Notes: a model not told the origin generated them from the letters alone. 64,000 nt of DNA from Opitutaceae bacterium TAV5 (GCA_000242935.3 CP007053.1:5875001-5939000), one strand, 5' to 3'; shown: positions 24,941 through 33,812, counted from the first letter of the stretch. A program made the numbers and translations.

Positions 24941-25810
24941 ATGACGATCCTGATCGGAGTTTTTGTTGTCCTCGCCGCCGCGATCGGCGGTTTCATGCTG
25001 GCGGGCGGCAATCCGCTGGTGCTGCTGCACCTGTCGGAATACGTGGTGATCATCGGCGTGGCGCTCGGGCTGCTCATCATCGCCAGCCCGCCGCATGTAA
25101 TGCGCGACGTGGTCCGCAAGGTGGGCGAGGCGTTTCGCGGACGGCGGATGAAACGCATGGAGTATTTCGACCTGCTGAAACTGCTCTACGAACTGTTCGT
25201 GCTCGGCCGGCGCAACGGGCTGATCGCGCTCGAGGAGCACGTGACGGCGCCGGAGCAGAGCGGGATTTTTCAACGGTACCCGGCGTTTGCCGTCGATGCG
25301 GAGCGGCGCGAGTTTTTGATGAACGCGCTGCGCCCGGTGATCGACGGCCGCATCAAGCCCGACCAGCTCGAGGAGCTGATGGGGGCGGAGCTGCGGGCCA
25401 AGGCCGAGGAGGCGGATCATCCCGTGCATCTGCTGCAACTGGTGGGGGACTCGCTGCCGGGCATCGGCATCGTGGCGGCGGTGCTCGGCATCATCAACAC
25501 GATGGTGGCCATCGCCGACGGGCCGGAGATCGTGGGCGTGCGGGTGGCGGCGGCGTTGACGGGCACGCTGCTCGGTGTGTTTTTCGCCTATGGTTTCGTC
25601 AACCCGATGGCCAATCGCATCCGGCTCAACAATCTCACCGATCAGCAGTGCCTGCGCTGCATCATGATTTCGGTCGTGGGTTTTGCGAAAGGGCTGGCGC
25701 CGATCACGGCGGTGGAGGTGGCGCGGCGCTCGCTCGACAGCTCGGTGCAGCCGGGCGCGGAGGAACTCGAGGCCGCGCTCAAGAGCCTGCCGATGCCGGG
25801 GAAAAACTGA
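24941..25810 (+). CDS. motA: Flagellar stator protein MotA
   Basis: A 289-residue protein with four membrane helices (about residues 4-24, 33-54, 170-190 and 202-225). The conserved part includes GDSLPGIGIVAAVLGIINTMVAI and ALTGTLLGVFFAYGFVNPMANRI, with the Pro residues of helices 3 and 4 present. The cytoplasmic loop (60-165) carries the charged residues that touch FliG. It pairs with MotB encoded 224 bases downstream; a palindromic repeat element separates the two genes. Confidence 0.95.
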   Translation: MTILIGVFVVLAAAIGGFMLAGGNPLVLLHLSEYVVIIGVALGLLIIASPPHVMRDVVRKVGEAFRGRRMKRMEYFDLLKLLYELFVLGRRNGLIALEEHVTAPEQSGIFQRYPAFAVDAERREFLMNALRPVIDGRIKPDQLEELMGAELRAKAEEADHPVHLLQLVGDSLPGIGIVAAVLGIINTMVAIADGPEIVGVRVAAALTGTLLGVFFAYGFVNPMANRIRLNNLTDQQCLRCIMISVVGFAKGLAPITAVEVARRSLDSSVQPGAEELEAALKSLPMPGKN

Positions 25811-25847
25811 GGAGCTGCCTTTCCTGAAAATCGCGAATTCCCGAACC

Positions 25848-25968
25848 GGAATGGCCACAAAAAACACAAAAAAACAAGCCGCGCATGAAACCCTCCATCG
25901 CGCTTACAAGCGCGCGGGAGAATTCCGCCGGGAGCAAAGATTTTTCGTGTTTTTCGTGGCCATTTCTT
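25848..25968. repeat. Palindromic repeat element, copy B
   Basis: Terminal inverted repeats (GGAATGGCCACAAAAAACAC, and an imperfect copy ending GTGGCCATTTC) surround CGCGCTTACAAGCGCG, which breaks the central palindrome at one base. It sits between motA and motB and opens a false upstream frame for motB. Confidence 0.85.
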
Positions 25969-26034
25969 CTGTCGCGGCGCAGTCGCCCCGGACTCTTTCG
26001 CGGCTGGAAAAAAATTCTCCGGAGGAGGTGTGTC

Positions 26035-26856
26035 ATGGCCGGTAAGTTTGGCGGCAGCGGGGCGTGGAAGGTGGCGTACGCCGATTTTGTCACGGCGATG
26101 ATGGCGCTGTTCATGGTGCTGTGGATCTCGGCGCAGAACGACCAGATCCTCATCTCCACCGCGAAGTATTTCCAGTCGCCGACAAAACCGCTGCTCAACG
26201 ATGCGTCCGGCGTGATGCCGTTTGACCGGCAGCGTCCGCCGAACCGCGACGCCACCGGCGAACGGGACGATCCCGGCACGGGGCGGACCGACAGCAAGTT
26301 CATCGATCTCGAATACCTCAACACGATCGCCCGCGAACTTTTCCGGCTGCTCAAGCTGGACGAGAAGCGCGACGACAACCCGATCGCCATCCAGGTGACG
26401 GACGAGGGCCTGCGCATCACGCTTTACGATCGCAACGAGCGTCCGCTGTTCGAACCGCAGGGAGCCCGGTTCACCGAGTGGGGGCGCTTTGTCATGGAAA
26501 ACCTCGCATGGCTGATCGACCGCGACGGTTTTTATGTGACGCTGGAAGGGCACACCCGCAGCGGGCAGGAACCGGAGGGCGCGGCGAACGGTTATTCGGC
26601 ATGGGAATTGTCGGCCGACCGCGCGAACGCGGCGCGCCGGGAGCTGACCTCGCAGGTGGTGAGCCCGGCGCTGATCGAACGCGTCATCGGCTATGCCGAC
26701 ACCCGCCCGTTGCCGAAGACCGATCCGTCCGCCGAATCCAACCGGCGCGTGACGCTGACCCTGCGGCTGCCGCAACCGGCGCGGGAAAAACTGAAAGCGA
26801 CGCGACCAACTGCGGCCACTGCCGCGGAAAGGGCTACGCCGGAAACGGAGCCCTGA
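26035..26856 (+). CDS. motB: Flagellar stator protein MotB
   Basis: With the ATG at 26035, preceded by a strong GGAGGAGG, the protein has 273 residues. The N-terminal helix WKVAYADFVTAMMALFMVLWI carries the ion-binding Asp (residue 17 region, YADF). A plug/linker of about 100 residues follows, then an OmpA-like peptidoglycan-binding domain (FYVTLEGHTRSG, SAWELSADRANAARREL, ESNRRVTLTL). An in-frame start at 25885 lies inside the repeat element and is rejected. It anchors MotA units to the cell wall. Confidence 0.95.
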   Translation: MAGKFGGSGAWKVAYADFVTAMMALFMVLWISAQNDQILISTAKYFQSPTKPLLNDASGVMPFDRQRPPNRDATGERDDPGTGRTDSKFIDLEYLNTIARELFRLLKLDEKRDDNPIAIQVTDEGLRITLYDRNERPLFEPQGARFTEWGRFVMENLAWLIDRDGFYVTLEGHTRSGQEPEGAANGYSAWELSADRANAARRELTSQVVSPALIERVIGYADTRPLPKTDPSAESNRRVTLTLRLPQPAREKLKATRPTAATAAERATPETEP

Positions 26857-26908
26857 CCCGCCGGTCTTTTTTGAGAGCATTCCTGAAAATTGTTTTCCCG
26901 ATCAGGTT

Positions 26909-27019
26909 AACCACTCATGCACACCAATGGACACTAATAATGCAAAATACATTAACAGTCACCTGGTTGTATTTTGCCTCATTAAATTCATCAGTGTCCA
27001 TTAGTGTGTATTAGTGGTT
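26909..27019. repeat. Imperfect inverted repeat downstream of motB
   Basis: Arms of about 28 bases (from AACCACTCATGCACACC to the inverted CATTAGTGTGTATTAGTGG, 26909-26936 and 26992-27019) match with a few differences. Inner AATGCAAAATAC and GTATTTTGCCTCATT also pair. It is AT-rich against the GC-rich surroundings and could fold into a long hairpin that ends the motB transcript, or be a small non-autonomous mobile element. Confidence 0.65.
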
Positions 27020-27050
27020 TAAACATGTATCATCAGAACCTCTCTTGAAA

Positions 27051-27365
27051 ATGAAACCGTATCTGAGTGAACGTCCCCGGATCGATTTGCCCGCTCTGGC
27101 CAAAGGCAAGGCGGCGGTGCTGTCGTGTTTTGTCTCGCTGAAGGACACCCGGATAAAACCGCCGCCGGCGACTCCCGAAACGGTGAACGGGAAAACGGCC
27201 GGGTCCGTCGTGGAGAATGCGGCCCCGGAGGCCGCTGGCGAAGGAGAAGGCGGGCCGCGGGTGGACTGCGAGCGCGACGAGGAGGGCCGGATCAGCCGGA
27301 TCATCGTGACGAGCAGCAGCGGCGAACGGATCGCGATCGAGTGCCGGTACGGGGAGGAAACCTGA
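27051..27365 (+). CDS. Small hypothetical protein after motB
   Basis: A 104-residue soluble protein (ATG at 27051; a TTG two codons earlier is also possible). It begins MKPYLSERPRIDLPALAKGKAAVLSCF, has a Pro/Glu/Gly-rich middle, and ends with a short basic/acidic beta-rich segment VDCERDEEGRISRIIVTSSSGERI. I do not recognise it. Codon composition resembles the neighbours, and it lies between two repeat elements, facing the convergent sigma-54 regulator gene. Confidence 0.55.
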   Translation: MKPYLSERPRIDLPALAKGKAAVLSCFVSLKDTRIKPPPATPETVNGKTAGSVVENAAPEAAGEGEGGPRVDCERDEEGRISRIIVTSSSGERIAIECRYGEET

Positions 27366-27410
27366 GGTGCGACAAAGGCAGGGATTCATCCGGTGTTCGT
27401 CATTCGATGG

Positions 27411-27542
27411 CCCTGAATTTTTAGCCGCAAAAGGGCACAAAAATCTCCACGTGGATGAAAGGTTGCGTGGCGCTTATAAGCGCCATGGAGAGTTTCCTCG
27501 CATAAAAACCCTTTGCGCCCTTTTGCGGCTAAAAATTCAGGG
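27411..27542. repeat. Palindromic repeat element, copy C
   Basis: Perfect 26-bp terminal inverted repeats (27411-27436 and 27517-27542, core TTTTTAGCCGCAAAAGGGC) flank the palindrome GGCGCTTATAAGCGCC. The right arm includes the final codon and TGA stop of the sigma-54 regulator gene (minus strand), and the left arm carries a mirror copy of the same bases. Confidence 0.9.
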
Positions 27543-29054
27543 CAGGTCGATGCCCTGCTCGCGGTATTCGTGAAGTTTGTTGCGCAGGGTGCGGATGCTG
27601 ATGTTGAGCAGTTCGGCGGTTTTGGTGCGGTTGCCGCCGGTGGTGCGCAAGGCGTTGAGAATCGCCTGGCGCTCGAGTTCATCGAGCGGGATGATATCGG
27701 GTGATCCGGACAGCGGTTCGCCGGCCGGAGCGGGTTCGTTCTCGCTGGCGGGGGGCGGGAGCCATTCTTCGGCCGGCGGCACCGGTATCGGCTCCGGCGG
27801 TGGCGGGGGCAGCGCGGGCGGGCCGGCCGCGGGCATGAACGGCGGGCCGGACGAGCCGGGCGGAAACAATTCCCCGAAGGGCTTGCGGACCAGCGAAGGC
27901 AGGCTGAGCGCGGCCGTCGAGACGGGGCGGCCGTTTTCGGAAAGGATGACGGCGCGCTCGATGGTGTTTTGCAATTCGCGCACATTGCCCGGCCAGGGGT
28001 AGGCGGCGAGCGCGGCCAGCGCCTGGTCGGAAAAGCCGGGGATGCGCAGCGAGTATTTGCGGGCGAAGCGGCGCAGGAAGTCTTCCGCGAGGAGCGGGAT
28101 GTCGTCGACGCGTTCGCGCAGCGGCGGGATGTGCAGCGGGAAGACGTTGAGCCGGTAATAGAGGTCGGAGCGGAAATCGCCGCGCTCGACGCTGCGGGCG
28201 AGATCGCGGTTGGAGGTGGCGAGGATGCGGACGTTGACCTTGATCGTGCGCGTGCCGCCGACGCGCTCGAACTCGCGTTCCTGGAGCACGCGCAGGAGCT
28301 TGGCCTGGAGGTTGGGCGAGATTTCGCTGACTTCGTCGAGCAGGAGCGTGCCGCGGTTGGCGAGCTCGAAGCGGCCTTCGCGGCGGTTGGTCGCGCCGGT
28401 GAAGGCGCCTTTCTCGTGGCCGAAGAGCTCGCTTTCGATCAGCGTTTCGGAAAGGGCGGCGCAGTTGACCTTGATGTAGGGACCGGTGCGACGGGAGGAG
28501 TGGCGGTAGATCTCGCGCGAGATCATTTCCTTGCCGGTGCCGTTTTCGCCGGTGATGAGGACGCTGGTGTCGGTGGGAGCGACACGCCGGGCGAGCTGGC
28601 GGAGGCGGAGCATGGCGGGGCTGTTGCCGAGGAGGTCGCTGGTGTCGTCGGGCTGGTCGTTGAGGTGCCGGTTGACGTTGATGAGCTGGTGGTACGACTC
28701 GGCCTTGCGCAGGAGGATGTCGAGCTGGTCGATCGTGAACGGTTTTATGAGGTAGTCGAAGGCTCCGGCCTTCATGCAGGCGACGGCGTTTTCGATGGTG
28801 CCGTGGCCGGTCATCATGACCACGAGCGGCCGGTCGGGGAGCATGTTGATGTGCTCGAGAAGTTGCTGCCCGTTGCCATCGGGCAGGCAAACGTCGAAAA
28901 GGGCGAGGTCGAAGGATTCGCGGGCAACAAGATCCGCTGCCTGCGCAATCGTGCCGGCGGTGACGACCGCCAGCTTCCTGTGCAGGAAAAGCGTTTCCAG
29001 ATGCGAGCGGATAAGCGGCTCGTCATCGAGAATGAGAATTCTGTCAAGTGCCAT
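27537..29054 (-). CDS. NtrC-type sigma-54 response regulator (FlrC/FlgR-like)
   Basis: A 505-residue transcription activator. The receiver has D10-D11 and phospho-acceptor D54 (FDLALFDVCLPDGNG) and ends KPFT. The AAA+ domain has Walker A GENGTGKE (169-176), the sigma-54 contact loop GAFTGA, and Walker B GTLLLDEVSEI. A Pro/Glu-rich linker leads to a Fis-type HTH at the C-terminus (LDELERQAILNALRTTGGNRTKTAELLNISIRTLRNKL; key run TKTAELLNISIRTLRNK). ATG at 29054 gives a normal receiver start. It follows the minus-strand hook cluster and is the natural activator of the sigma-54 promoters at flgB, flhB and flgF; that link is inference. The cognate kinase is not identified. Confidence 0.93.
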   Translation of the reverse strand: MALDRILILDDEPLIRSHLETLFLHRKLAVVTAGTIAQAADLVARESFDLALFDVCLPDGNGQQLLEHINMLPDRPLVVMMTGHGTIENAVACMKAGAFDYLIKPFTIDQLDILLRKAESYHQLINVNRHLNDQPDDTSDLLGNSPAMLRLRQLARRVAPTDTSVLITGENGTGKEMISREIYRHSSRRTGPYIKVNCAALSETLIESELFGHEKGAFTGATNRREGRFELANRGTLLLDEVSEISPNLQAKLLRVLQEREFERVGGTRTIKVNVRILATSNRDLARSVERGDFRSDLYYRLNVFPLHIPPLRERVDDIPLLAEDFLRRFARKYSLRIPGFSDQALAALAAYPWPGNVRELQNTIERAVILSENGRPVSTAALSLPSLVRKPFGELFPPGSSGPPFMPAAGPPALPPPPPEPIPVPPAEEWLPPPASENEPAPAGEPLSGSPDIIPLDELERQAILNALRTTGGNRTKTAELLNISIRTLRNKLHEYREQGIDLP

Positions 29055-29242
29055 GAAAACAGGGCTCGTGAGTCGGGAGGGAGGCGGCAGGCAAACCTGA
29101 AAGCGAACCGCCACAGCCCACAACGTGGGCGAAATCACCGGAAGATGTCACCTGCACTCTGGGATGAAAAAGCCTGTTTCCATGAGACGGATTCCCGTAA
29201 ATCCCGTCGCAAGCGAACGGAATTCATCGCGGGCGGGGAAAG

Positions 29243-30121
29243 CTACGTCGCGAGCAGGGACAACAACTTCGAATTCATGTCATCCGCGCGGCGGAGCATG
29301 CTGACATGCGCCTGGCTGAGAACCTGCAGCCGGGCGAGAGCGGTGGTGGAGGCGGCGACATCGACATCGCGAATGCGGGAGAGCTTCGATTCGAGCGCGG
29401 TGCCGGTCGATTCGAGCGTGCCGGCGGCGTAGTCGAGCCGGCTTTCCACGCTGCCGACGGCGGTGAGGCCGGCGGTGACCTGGCCGATCGCCTCGTCGAG
29501 GACGGAGATCGCGTCGGGATCGGAAAAATCGAAGGTGAAACTGCCGCCGGCGTCCTGGGTGATGAGCGACAGCGTGGCGCCGGTGCGCAGGTTGATGACA
29601 GGGAGTTGCACCGTCTCGTCGGCGTGGATGCCGATGGCGAGCAGACTGCCGCCATCGGCCCCGAAGAGGGGAGTGCCGTTGTAGGAGCCGAGCGGATCGG
29701 TGATGTCGGCGACGCCGCCGGTTTCGGCCTGGGAGCCGCCGATGACCGAGCGGAGGTGCTCCTGCAACTGGATGAATTCGCTTTTGTAGAGGGCGACGTC
29801 GGCCGGGTCCTGCACTTCGTTTCTGGCGAAGGTGGCCAGTTCGTTCATGCGGGTGAGCGTGCTGTTGAGGGAGGTGAGGTAACTGCTGGTGGATTGCAGG
29901 CGGCTGATGCCGTTCTGGATGTTGACCGAGGCGGCGTCGAGGCGCGCCTGTTGCGAATCGGCCTTGGCGGCGGCGCCGGTGCCGGCGGGGTCGTCGCCGG
30001 CGGCAAGCAGACGCGAACCGGAGCCGAGGCGATAGAGCACGCGGTCGAGCGCCGTCTGGTTGTGGTCGAGGCTGGAGAGGAGGAGGCGGGCGCCGGAACT
30101 GAGCGAACGGGTGGTTGACAT
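29243..30121 (-). CDS. Flagellin-like protein (third flagellin)
   Basis: A 292-residue protein with flagellin terminal domains: LDRVLYRLGSGSRLLAAGDDPAGT and VNIQNGISRLQSTSSYL at the N-terminus, ESRLDYAAGTLES and RIRDVDVAASTTALARLQVLSQAHVSMLRRAD at the C-terminus (key run LQVLSQAHVSMLRR). It is much diverged from the two flagellins at 56.5-58.3 kb. It is the last gene of the hook cluster, 32 bases after csrA, so FliW/CsrA control is likely. It may be a minor or cell-proximal filament subunit. Confidence 0.8.
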   Translation of the reverse strand: MSTTRSLSSGARLLLSSLDHNQTALDRVLYRLGSGSRLLAAGDDPAGTGAAAKADSQQARLDAASVNIQNGISRLQSTSSYLTSLNSTLTRMNELATFARNEVQDPADVALYKSEFIQLQEHLRSVIGGSQAETGGVADITDPLGSYNGTPLFGADGGSLLAIGIHADETVQLPVINLRTGATLSLITQDAGGSFTFDFSDPDAISVLDEAIGQVTAGLTAVGSVESRLDYAAGTLESTGTALESKLSRIRDVDVAASTTALARLQVLSQAHVSMLRRADDMNSKLLSLLAT

Positions 30122-30153
30122 AAAAATGCGGGAAGGAAAACGGGCGGCGGCGA

Positions 30154-30393
30154 TCAGCGCCTCGCCGGCGCCAGGCCGGGCAGGGAAGGCAGGGCGCTCC
30201 CCGGGGCGGCGGGCATGGCGGCGGCGTGGTTGGTGGCGGCGATATCCGCCAGCACTTCCTTGCGGATGACGGGAATCTCGCGCGGGGCGTTGATGCCGAG
30301 CTTGACGGTATCGCCATCGATGCGGGTGATGACGATCTCGATGTTGTGACCGATCAGGATGGCGTCACCGGCCTTGCGGGAGAGGACGAGCAT
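30154..30393 (-). CDS. csrA: Translational regulator CsrA
   Basis: A 79-residue RNA-binding protein: [38 protein letters not shown]. This is a clear CsrA with key Arg and GINAP residues, plus a Pro/Ala-rich C-terminal tail. CsrA blocks translation of flagellin mRNA and is sequestered by FliW. fliW lies 18 bases upstream and a flagellin-like gene 32 bases downstream, the classic FliW-CsrA-flagellin arrangement. Confidence 0.96.
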   Translation of the reverse strand: MLVLSRKAGDAILIGHNIEIVITRIDGDTVKLGINAPREIPVIRKEVLADIAATNHAAAMPAAPGSALPSLPGLAPARR

Positions 30394-30411
30394 GGCGGGC
30401 GGGGTGGAGCG

Positions 30412-30861
30412 TCAGGAGGCCGCCGTGACGAACGGGTGGCGGGCGCTGTAGTGGTTGTGGTTGGACAGGACGACCTGGCGGGCGACGCCGGTGCGGCGGT
30501 TGACGACGAGCGGGCCGACGAGGTTGACGGTGGCGGTCGCGGGTTCGGTGCGGCTGACGGTGACGATGTTGAGCACGAGGGCCTCGCCGGGCGAGGAGAG
30601 GCCGATGGCGGCGGCGTCCTCGTCGAACAGTTCGGGCGTGTAACCGGGCACGAGGCCGCCGGGTTCGATGACGACAAAATGAAGGGGCGCGGGACCTTGC
30701 ACGCGCAGCCAGCGAAAGGGAAGCTGGCCGGGGAAATGAAAGAGCTCGGCGTGCCGGTGATCGGGAAAGCCGACGAGGCCGGCGGGCAGTTCCAGCCGGG
30801 CGGGGAGGGGCGGCTCGCGCGTGTCGGCCGGTTCGGGAAGGGTTTCTGCGAGGACTTTCAT
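30412..30861 (-). CDS. fliW: Flagellar assembly factor FliW
   Basis: A 149-residue protein with the FliW pattern: LVGFPDHRHAELFHFP near residue 29, FVVIEPGGLVPGYTPEL, LNIVTVSRTEPATATVNLVGPLVVN (key run ATVNLVGPLVVNRRTG) and ARQVVL. It binds flagellin or CsrA, so free flagellin levels set CsrA activity. It starts 12 bases after flgL and is coupled to csrA. Confidence 0.95.
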   Translation of the reverse strand: MKVLAETLPEPADTREPPLPARLELPAGLVGFPDHRHAELFHFPGQLPFRWLRVQGPAPLHFVVIEPGGLVPGYTPELFDEDAAAIGLSSPGEALVLNIVTVSRTEPATATVNLVGPLVVNRRTGVARQVVLSNHNHYSARHPFVTAAS

Positions 30862-30873
30862 GGGCGGGGCGCC

Positions 30874-31767
30874 TTACAGGTAATCGAGGAGGGAGCGGCC
30901 GATGATGGCGGAAGAGGAGGTGAGGGCGGCTTCGTAGGCGGCGGTCGCGGTCGTGAGCGAGACGTAGGTGCTCGTCACATCGGCGTCGGCATCGGCGGAG
31001 ATGCGGCCGGTGAGCTGATCCTGGCGGGACTGGAGTTGCGTCTGTGCGGCTTCGATACGCGTCTGGATGGCTCCCTGGGAACTGAGCGCGTTGACAAACA
31101 TGTCTTCGGATTCCTCGAGGCCGGGACGCAGGTCGTTGACCGCGGTGGTGTCGCCGGTTTCGAGGGTGTCGCGCAGGCCGACCAGCCGGTTGATGAAGGC
31201 GGCGACGGCCTGGTTGGTTTCGCCGCTCGTGCCGGGTGAAATGGCGGAGGTCGCGGAAAGGGCGATCGAGATCCGGTCGGCATTGCCGGTGTACGTCACG
31301 CCGGTGAGGGTGCCGTCGGCATCGGTGGCGGCGGTGAAGGGGGCGGTGTCGACGGCCGTGCCGGCGAGGAGGTAATCGCCGCCGAAGCGGGTGTTGGCGA
31401 GATCGACGGCCTGCTGGATGAGTTCGTCGAGTTCGACGGCGTAGGCGGTCATGGCATCGGTGCTGGTGGCGCCGGCGCCGAGGGTGGCGAGTTCGCCGGC
31501 GCGGTCGGAGATGGCCTTGAGATCGGAGAGGGTGGAGTACACGGCTTCGGAGAGTTCGAGCGCCCGGGAAGCGTTGTCCTGGTAACGGGAGACCTGCGTC
31601 TGCTCCATCTGGTTGGCGAGGATGCGGCCGACGGCGGCGGGATCGTCGCCGGGAGAGGTGACGCGCTGCCCGGTGGCGATCCGGTTTTGCAGCGCGATCT
31701 GGCGATCGGACAGGCGGGTGAGCTGGTCGATGAGGCGGTTGGTGGTGGTGAGGCTGGAGGTGCGCAT
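30874..31767 (-). CDS. flgL: Hook-filament junction protein FlgL
   Basis: A 297-residue flagellin-fold protein: TTNRLIDQLTRLSDRQIALQNRIATGQRVTSPGDDPAAVGRIL (key run ATGQRVTSPGDDPAA), DELIQQAVDLANTRFGGDYLLAGT, and a C-terminus TYVSLTTATAAYEAALTSSSAIIGRSLLDYL. It joins the hook (through FlgK) to the filament. Order flgN-flgK-flgL-fliW is standard. Confidence 0.94.
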   Translation of the reverse strand: MRTSSLTTTNRLIDQLTRLSDRQIALQNRIATGQRVTSPGDDPAAVGRILANQMEQTQVSRYQDNASRALELSEAVYSTLSDLKAISDRAGELATLGAGATSTDAMTAYAVELDELIQQAVDLANTRFGGDYLLAGTAVDTAPFTAATDADGTLTGVTYTGNADRISIALSATSAISPGTSGETNQAVAAFINRLVGLRDTLETGDTTAVNDLRPGLEESEDMFVNALSSQGAIQTRIEAAQTQLQSRQDQLTGRISADADADVTSTYVSLTTATAAYEAALTSSSAIIGRSLLDYL

Positions 31768-31776
31768 CGGGGGCGT

Positions 31777-31824
31777 GGTAGTTGGTAATTGGCAGTTTGA
31801 AGTTTGTAGTTGGAAATTGGTGAT
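31777..31824. repeat. Simple repeat in the flgL leader
   Basis: Read on the minus strand the gap between flgL and flgK holds CCAACTACAAAC- and CCAACTACC-type units, resembling those before flgE. A related set (CCGACAGCCAAC, 33251-33300) lies before flgK. No promoter was recognised here. Confidence 0.45.
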
Positions 31825-31841
31825 GGGGATTTTTTTGGGGG

Positions 31842-33236
31842 TCAGGTGACGCCGAGGCCGTTGACGACGGTGTTGAGGAGGTCGTCGAGAACGTTGATGA
31901 TGCGGGCGGCGGCCTGGTAGGCGCGCTGGTAGTTGATGAGGCTGATGGTTTCCTCGTCGAGGGAGACACCGCTGACGGAGTCGCGCTGTTCGCGAACGAG
32001 GTTTTCGATGCTGTATTGGGATTCGTAGCGCGTCTCCGCGCTGCGCACGGCCTGGCCGAAACTGCTGACGACGCTCGAATAGTAGCCGGAAAGCGTGCCG
32101 TTGACGAGGTCGCCGCCGGCAGTGGAAAAGTTGCGGGTGACCAGGTCGGCCACGGCGGACGCCAGTTCGCTGGCGCCGGCGTTGCCGGTGGCGGAGGCGC
32201 GCAGGGTGGTGTCGGTGAGATTGCCGTCCAGGGCGATGTCGGCGGCGCCGGCGCCGGAGAAAAAATCCATGCCGGCGTCGCCGTCGGGATTGTAGGCGGC
32301 GTTGACGGAGGTGATGAGTTGCTGCGCGAGCGCGTCGAGATTGTCACGCAGGGTCTGGACGGCGCCGTCGCGGGCGGCGAGGCTGCCGTGGACGGAGCCG
32401 CCGGTGAGGGCGAGGGCGGTGCCGTCGGCGAGGAGATTGTCGCCGTCGAAGGTGACGGTGGCGGGAGCGGCGCCGTCGGAGACGAGAAGGATTTCGTTGC
32501 CGTCGGTGTCGAGGGTGTAGACGTCGATCGCGCCGTTGCCGGAGGCGGAGGCGCGGGTCTCGAAGGACATGTTGGCGGCGAGGTCCTCGAGCGCGGCCTG
32601 GCGCTCGTCGCGCAGGCTGAGCGCGGAGCCGGGGTTGTTGACCTCGAAGCGGGCGATCTGCTCGTTGAGCTCGGTGATGCGGGCGAGCAGGTCGTTGATC
32701 TCGCCGACGTCCTGGGAGATGGAGTCGTCGAGGTCGCCTTGCGCGAGGGCGAGGTTGGAGTCGATGGTGCGGAAGCGTTCGGCGAGGATGCCGGCGTTGG
32801 CGAGCAGGGTCTGCTTTTCTCCCTGGTCGGTGGGGCTGGCGGCGAGCGCCGCGAAGGAACTGAAAAAATCGCTGATGGCCGCGGAGAGGCCGGCGCTGCT
32901 GCTCTCGCCGGAGGTGTCGATGGTTTCGCCGAGGAGGGTCTCGACGCGGGCACAGGCCTTGCTTTCGGCCTCGACGGAGGCGGTCCTCGCGGTTTCGCGG
33001 GTGACCTGCTTGTCGAGCAGGAGGTCGCGCAACTGCACGACGGTTCTGGCCTCGATGCCGAGAGACTCCACGCCGTTGGCGGTGAGGACGGTGCCCCGGC
33101 TGGCGTAGACGACGCGCTGGCGGGAGTAGTCCCCGTTGTTGACGTTGGCGATATTGTTGCTGGTGACCTCGATGGCGCGGGAGTGGGCGTTGAGGGCGCC
33201 GGAGGCTTGCGAAAGATTGGAGAGAAGGCCGGACAT
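31842..33236 (-). CDS. flgK: Hook-filament junction protein FlgK
   Basis: A 464-residue protein. N-terminus LSQASGALNAHSRAIEVTSNNIANVNNGDYSRQRVV (key run VTSNNIANVNNGDYSRQ), then FFSSFAALAASPTDQGEKQ and ITELNEQIARFEVNNPG, then DERQAALEDLA. C-terminus SGVSLDEETISLINYQRAYQAAARIINVLDDLLNTV. It is short to mid-length for the family (about 450-640 aa) but both terminal domains are intact. flgN, its expected chaperone gene, lies upstream. Confidence 0.95.
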   Translation of the reverse strand: MSGLLSNLSQASGALNAHSRAIEVTSNNIANVNNGDYSRQRVVYASRGTVLTANGVESLGIEARTVVQLRDLLLDKQVTRETARTASVEAESKACARVETLLGETIDTSGESSSAGLSAAISDFFSSFAALAASPTDQGEKQTLLANAGILAERFRTIDSNLALAQGDLDDSISQDVGEINDLLARITELNEQIARFEVNNPGSALSLRDERQAALEDLAANMSFETRASASGNGAIDVYTLDTDGNEILLVSDGAAPATVTFDGDNLLADGTALALTGGSVHGSLAARDGAVQTLRDNLDALAQQLITSVNAAYNPDGDAGMDFFSGAGAADIALDGNLTDTTLRASATGNAGASELASAVADLVTRNFSTAGGDLVNGTLSGYYSSVVSSFGQAVRSAETRYESQYSIENLVREQRDSVSGVSLDEETISLINYQRAYQAAARIINVLDDLLNTVVNGLGVT

Positions 33237-33311
33237 GGCGGATGGGAGGGTTGTTGGCTGTCGGAAATTTGTAGTTGGCTGTCGGTGACAGAAATTTCTC
33301 CCCCGGACGGG

Positions 33312-33812
33312 TCAACCGGCGATGCGGAGGGTGGAGCCGGCGGGAGCGGGGAGGCGGCCGTCGGCCGAATAGGTGGAATCGGCGCGGGAGTCCGGGCGGA
33401 CGAGCGCGAGCAGTTCGTGATGGAGCTGGCAGACGCGGGTGAGCAACTGGTGATTCTGGCGGGCGCGGCGGCGGACGCGGCGGAGCAGTCGGCTGATTTC
33501 GGTGACGAGGGCGCGGAGAAGGATCTGCGTGTCTTCGGGAAACAGGGGTAGCAGGTCGAGGAGCGTGGAAGTCGCGGGGCGCTGGCGGGCGCGGGCGAAG
33601 CCGGCGACCCAGGCCTCGCGGACGGAGCGCTGGCGGGAGACGGTCTGCATCATTTCGTCAATGGCGACGGCGGTGGCGGCGACACGGGCGGCGTCGCGAT
33701 TCCAGAGATGGGTCTGCTGTTCGTCGAAAAGGGCAAGGACGCCGCCATAACCGGCGAGTTCTTCACGCAGCGCGGCGAGGAGCTCTTCACAGGCAGTGGC
33801 GGTGTTGTTCAT
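33312..33812 (-). CDS. flgN: Flagellar export chaperone FlgN
   Basis: A 166-residue mostly helical protein. The N-terminal helix ATACEELLAALREELAGYGGVLALFDEQQTHLWNRDA and a later Arg/Leu-rich helix LLRRVRRRARQNHQLLTRVCQ match the FlgN layout, though sequence identity within this family is always low. It lies directly before flgK and flgL, whose products FlgN escorts to the export gate. Confidence 0.8.
   Translation of the reverse strand: MNNTATACEELLAALREELAGYGGVLALFDEQQTHLWNRDAARVAATAVAIDEMMQTVSRQRSVREAWVAGFARARQRPATSTLLDLLPLFPEDTQILLRALVTEISRLLRRVRRRARQNHQLLTRVCQLHHELLALVRPDSRADSTYSADGRLPAPAGSTLRIAG

Noticed and set aside
25885-26034. An early start for MotB inside repeat copy B
   Set aside because: The ATG at 26035 has a strong ribosome site and matches the MotB N-terminus; the longer form translates the repeat element.
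29055-29242. A sigma-54 promoter before the NtrC-type regulator (GG-N10-GC on the minus strand)
   Set aside because: Only the GG/GC spacing fits; the rest of the sequence does not match TGGCAC-N5-TTGC.
13521-33300. AACTACC-type leaders as promoters or recombination sites
   Set aside because: No -24/-12, -35/-10 or sigma-28 pattern is recognisable in them, and no inverted dyad is present.
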